DNA from: Anaerolineaceae bacterium | GTDB taxonomy: Bacteria; Chloroflexota; Anaerolineae; Anaerolineales; Villigracilaceae | Assembly (NCBI GenBank): GCA_009885445.1 | Contig: VFKQ01000081.1 | Span: 1-19,440, forward strand | Direction: 5' to 3' | DNA: 19,440 nucleotides | Part shown: in pieces, positions 16,801 to 19,440 of the stretch | Layout: every line of letters starts with the position of its first letter | Numbering within the stretch: position 1 is the first letter of the stretch | Translations under genes and position numbers: made by a program | The notes under the pieces: model-generated | Told to the model about the DNA's origin: nothing | Database searches by the model: none | Seen by the model: only the letters and a program-made list of their open reading frames with translations

Positions 16801-18471
16801 ATGTCGTTTGTGATTCGCTGTCTCGATTGCGGCCAGACCGCGCCCTACTTCCCCGCTTCGGCCAACTGCACACACTGTGGCAACGAGTGGCGCGAAGCTG
16901 AATATGACTATGACGCGCTGGCCCAAAGTTTGCCCGCCAGCCTCGCCGCCCGTCCATTTGACTTGTGGCGCTATCGCGAACTTCTGCCGATTCGCAACCC
17001 GAACCCTTCGCTGAGTCTTGGCGAGGGCGGTACACCGCTGATTCGCGCCATCAATCTGGGCATGATGCTCGGCAACCCCAACATATTTATCAAGGATGAA
17101 CGTCAGGGGCCGACCGGCTCTTTTAAAGACCGGCAGGCCGCCGTGACAATTGCCGCGCTCAAAGAGGCCGGCATCACCGAAATGGTGGCCGCCTCCACCG
17201 GTAACGTGGCTATCGCCTATTCGGCTTATGCGGCGCGCGCGGGGATTAAGCTATGGGCTTTCGTGACCAGCCTCGTTCCTGCGGTGAAAATGCGCGAGAT
17301 TGCGTTATATGGAAGTCAGGTGATTAAGGTCACCGCATCTTACGACCAAGCCAAACAACTGGCCGCGCAATTCGCACGTCAGCGCGGACTGTATCAAGAC
17401 ATGGGCGCGCGCACGATTACCTCCATTGAGGCGATGAAGACGATTGCCTTCGAGATCAGCGAACAACTCACCGCCCTGCTAGGGCCGCGGACTTCGTCAA
17501 CAGGCAAGCCAATGTGGCAGACTCCGGATTGGTACATTCAAGCCATCAGCGGTGGCATGGGACCCATCGGCGTTTCAAAAGGATTCCGCGAACTAAAACG
17601 GATGGGGCTGACGGAAAATATTCCAGCCTTTGGCCCCATCCAAACTGAAGGATGCGCGCCGATGGTCAACAGTTGGAAGAAGGGCTTGGAGAAGGCCGAA
17701 CCAGTCACCACGCCGCGCACACACATCGAGACCCTCGCCACCGGCGACCCGGGTCGCGCCTATACATTCTTACGCAACACGGTTAATGAAACCAATGGCG
17801 CGTTTGAAAGCGTCACGGACGAAGAAGCCTTTCGCGCCATGCACGTGCTGGCCAAAATGGAGGGCATCTCGGTGGAGCCTGCCGCCGCAGTGGCCGTCGC
17901 CGGCTTGATTAAATTAATTCGCAACGGGCAGGTAAAGTCCACTGATGTGGTCGTTGTAAACTGCACCGGCCACACCATGCCCGCCGAACAATCGGTGCTG
18001 GGCGAAAACTGGAGCCGCAACATCACCATGCCGGCGCAATCGGCCGAGGGCAAGCCCGAAGACGGCCTACTCGCCGCACTGGCCAGTGTCGCTCCAGACC
18101 GCTTCCCGCGCGTGGTGATCGTAGACGACAGTGCCGACTCGCGGCGCTTGATTCGTCGCATCCTGCAATCGCAAGGTGACTATCAAATCCTCGAAGCCCC
18201 GAACGGGCAGGAGGGTCTCGAGTTAATTCGTCGCGAATTGCCCGACCTGATCATCCTCGATTTAATGATGCCCGAAATGGACGGCTTCGCGGTGTTAGAC
18301 GCGCTCAGAGCAACCGCCGAAACTGCCGAGATTCCCGTCATCGTTGCCTCGGCAAAAGAATTAACCGCCGACGAGAAAACACGTTTGGGCGGCCATATTC
18401 AGGCGCTCATGCAAAAAGGGGATTTTATGAACGACGAATTTCTGGATGAAGTTCAGGCTTTGATTCAATAG
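16801..18471 (+). CDS. Threonine-synthase-like PLP enzyme fused to a C-terminal receiver domain
   Basis: Residues 1-410 form a fold-type II PLP enzyme of the threonine synthase kind. There is a zinc-ribbon-like start C7xxC10 and C23xxC26, LGEGGTPL (73-80), the Schiff-base lysine K109 in GPTGSFKDR, STGNVA (132-137) and the phosphate-binding loop GGMGP (251-255). Threonine synthase converts O-phosphohomoserine to threonine in the cytosol. A linker (411-435) joins it to a complete receiver (437-556) with D442/D443, phospho-Asp D487 in IILDLMMPEMDG, S518 and K539. The reading frame is continuous across the junction. The C-terminal core motif CTGHTMPAE differs from the usual TGHGLKDP, so a related substrate is possible. 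AGGTGA (16788-16793) lies 7 bases before the ATG. As last gene of the operon it may be the phosphorylation-controlled output. Confidence 0.9.
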   Translation: MSFVIRCLDCGQTAPYFPASANCTHCGNEWREAEYDYDALAQSLPASLAARPFDLWRYRELLPIRNPNPSLSLGEGGTPLIRAINLGMMLGNPNIFIKDERQGPTGSFKDRQAAVTIAALKEAGITEMVAASTGNVAIAYSAYAARAGIKLWAFVTSLVPAVKMREIALYGSQVIKVTASYDQAKQLAAQFARQRGLYQDMGARTITSIEAMKTIAFEISEQLTALLGPRTSSTGKPMWQTPDWYIQAISGGMGPIGVSKGFRELKRMGLTENIPAFGPIQTEGCAPMVNSWKKGLEKAEPVTTPRTHIETLATGDPGRAYTFLRNTVNETNGAFESVTDEEAFRAMHVLAKMEGISVEPAAAVAVAGLIKLIRNGQVKSTDVVVVNCTGHTMPAEQSVLGENWSRNITMPAQSAEGKPEDGLLAALASVAPDRFPRVVIVDDSADSRRLIRRILQSQGDYQILEAPNGQEGLELIRRELPDLIILDLMMPEMDGFAVLDALRATAETAEIPVIVASAKELTADEKTRLGGHIQALMQKGDFMNDEFLDEVQALIQ

Positions 18472-18495
18472 GACTCTCTAGCGCTCATGCAAAAA
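18403..18495 (+). repeat. 15-bp direct repeat flanking the end of the PLP-receiver gene
   Basis: GCGCTCATGCAAAAA occurs at 18403-18417, inside the receiver coding sequence, and again at 18481-18495, ten bases after the stop codon. The second copy is in the same reading frame as the first. The second copy abuts the left arm of the inverted-repeat element that starts at 18497. It may be the remnant of a short tandem duplication or of an insertion event at the gene end. Confidence 0.6.
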
Positions 18496-18496
18496 A

Positions 18497-18600
18497 TTTA
18501 CCGCGAAGACCGCAAAGGGTGCGAAGTTTTTCGAGGGACGCGAAGGGAATTCTTCGCGTCCCTAATTTATCTTCGCGTTCTTCCCACCTTCGCGGTGAAA
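18497..18600. repeat. Intergenic GCGAAG-type inverted-repeat element
   Basis: The outer arms TTTACCGCGAAG (18497-18508) and CTTCGCGGTGAAA (18588-18600) are complementary apart from one bulged base. They enclose further GCGAAG or CTTCGC units, including the perfect 12-bp hairpin listed separately. The whole could fold into a branched or cruciform structure. Short, non-coding elements built from spaced GCGAAG units recur between genes in several bacterial phyla (from memory, not checked). It fills the gap between the operon and the transporter gene and has no coding capacity that I can support. Confidence 0.65.
18534..18563. terminator. Strong symmetric hairpin, probable transcription terminator of the operon
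   Basis: AGGGACGCGAAG (18534-18545) and CTTCGCGTCCCT (18552-18563) form a perfect 12-bp stem with loop GGAATT. It starts about 60 bases after the stop of the PLP-receiver gene. The right side continues with AATTTAT and the left side is preceded by GTTTTTCG, so neither strand has a classic long T tract. It is the best candidate for ending the operon transcript, but it may only be the core of the repeat element. Confidence 0.5.
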
Positions 18601-18604
18601 ATGT

Positions 18605-19440
18605 ATGGCACACAGCAATAGGAAAATTTCGGATAAAACGATGCATACAAATCGTTCTGCGGGGATTCAAGCCGCGCTGGCCTCCGCCTTTCTAATGGGA
18701 CTTGCTCCGGTCTTTGGCCGACAAGCCATCCTCTCGGGGTTTTCACCGCTCTTGGTCGTCGCGCTACGCACCGGCCTCGCGGCGGGTTGCCTGCTAATTT
18801 TAGTGGCCCTATTCAGGCGGAAATTCCTGGTCATCTACCCCATCGGCCTGCTCGGTTGCATTCTCGCCGGTGCAGTGAACGGACTCGGCTCCATTTTTTA
18901 TTACATGGCCCTCGCGCGCCTGTCGGCCTCGCTCGGGCAAATGTTATATGCGCTCTATCCGTTTTTTTTGGCTGTGTGGTTTCTGCTCGATAAACATCCG
19001 CCCAATCGACTGACGGTGATTCGCATGGTGCTGGCCACCCTGGCCATGTTTCTACTTACCAGCGGTGCCGCGGGCGGCGTGGACTTAATCGGGGTCATGC
19101 TCATGCTCGCCGGCGGAATGTTGTACGCTCTGCATATCCCCATCAATCAACGCGTTTTATACGACGTGCCCAGCCCCACTGTGACTTTATACACGCTACT
19201 AGCCATGAGCGCCGTTGTGATTCCCGCCTACTTAATCATCGACGCCTCGCCCCCCGCCCCCAGCAGCTCGTGGACCTCGGTGCTGAGTCTCACGCTGGTA
19301 ACCATCCTCTCGCGTCTGGCGCTCTTCGCTGGCGTAAAGCACCTTGGCGGAATGCAAACCGCCCTGCTCGGCCTGGGCGAATTATTGGTCGCAGTGACGT
19401 TTGGGCATTTATTGTTGAGCGAAACCCTCACCAGCATACA
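18605..19440 (+). CDS. EamA/DMT-superfamily transporter, 3' end beyond the window
   Basis: An open frame runs to the window edge without a stop, giving about 278 residues from ATG 18605. A second in-frame ATG at 18641 would remove 12 residues (MAHSNRKISDKT). GGTGA at 18594-18598, 6 bases before 18605, slightly favours the longer form. The protein is a chain of hydrophobic helices. The first half opens with ALASAFLMGLAPVFGRQAIL and has GSIFYYMALARLSASLGQ. A second, similar half ends with AGVKHLGGMQTALLGLGE and LLLSETLT, the pattern of the last helices of EamA repeats. Members export or import small metabolites, often amino acids or nucleobases; the substrate cannot be told. The gene is separated from the operon by the inverted repeat, so it is probably transcribed on its own. 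Only a short C-terminal piece should be missing. Confidence 0.85.
   Translation, partial: MAHSNRKISDKTMHTNRSAGIQAALASAFLMGLAPVFGRQAILSGFSPLLVVALRTGLAAGCLLILVALFRRKFLVIYPIGLLGCILAGAVNGLGSIFYYMALARLSASLGQMLYALYPFFLAVWFLLDKHPPNRLTVIRMVLATLAMFLLTSGAAGGVDLIGVMLMLAGGMLYALHIPINQRVLYDVPSPTVTLYTLLAMSAVVIPAYLIIDASPPAPSSSWTSVLSLTLVTILSRLALFAGVKHLGGMQTALLGLGELLVAVTFGHLLLSETLTSI

Noticed and set aside
1..19440. CRISPR array, IS element or phage genes
   Set aside because: No regularly spaced direct repeats, transposase, integrase or structural phage genes were seen in any part of the window.

Overview
The window looks like chromosomal DNA from a Chloroflexota bacterium, probably Anaerolineae-like. That placement is an inference from moderately high GC, very GAF-rich signalling proteins with the recurring signatures FxFYHAxIFL, NPxLPxTRSE and ENARL, and an archaeal/Thermus-type threonine synthase with an N-terminal Cys4 zinc-ribbon-like motif. 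No marker gene fixes the lineage.

Layout. A tRNA-Gly(CCC) gene lies at 16-88. After about 115 bases without a gene, ten genes run on the + strand from 205 to 18471. They are separated by at most 47 bases and several overlap, so they look like one operon of about 18.3 kb. In order: two stand-alone receiver proteins; a large membrane sensor (TM, periplasmic domain, TM, HAMP, about five GAF domains); four six-TM GAF sensors; a ParA/Soj-type ATPase; a 1448-residue soluble hybrid histidine kinase (half-GAF, three GAFs, PAS, GAF, HisKA, HATPase, two receivers); and a threonine-synthase-like PLP enzyme fused to a C-terminal receiver. An inverted-repeat element with a strong hairpin (18497-18600) closes the operon. 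A 3'-truncated EamA/DMT-type transporter gene follows and runs off the window.

How the genes may work together. The five membrane proteins have no kinase domain. All end in the same C-terminal tail, which resembles the first helices and first strand of a GAF domain. The only kinase in the window has no membrane segment. It starts with a short basic segment resembling the ParA-contacting N-terminus of ParB, followed by the back half of a GAF domain. The simplest reading is a multi-input array: five kinase-less sensors feed one soluble hybrid kinase, a ParA-like ATPase places the assembly in the cell, and phosphate goes to up to five receiver domains (two free, two on the kinase, one on the PLP enzyme). 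The parts list is read directly from the sequence; the wiring is inference. I know of no characterised system with this composition, although single GAF-rich Chloroflexota kinases with similar modules are common.
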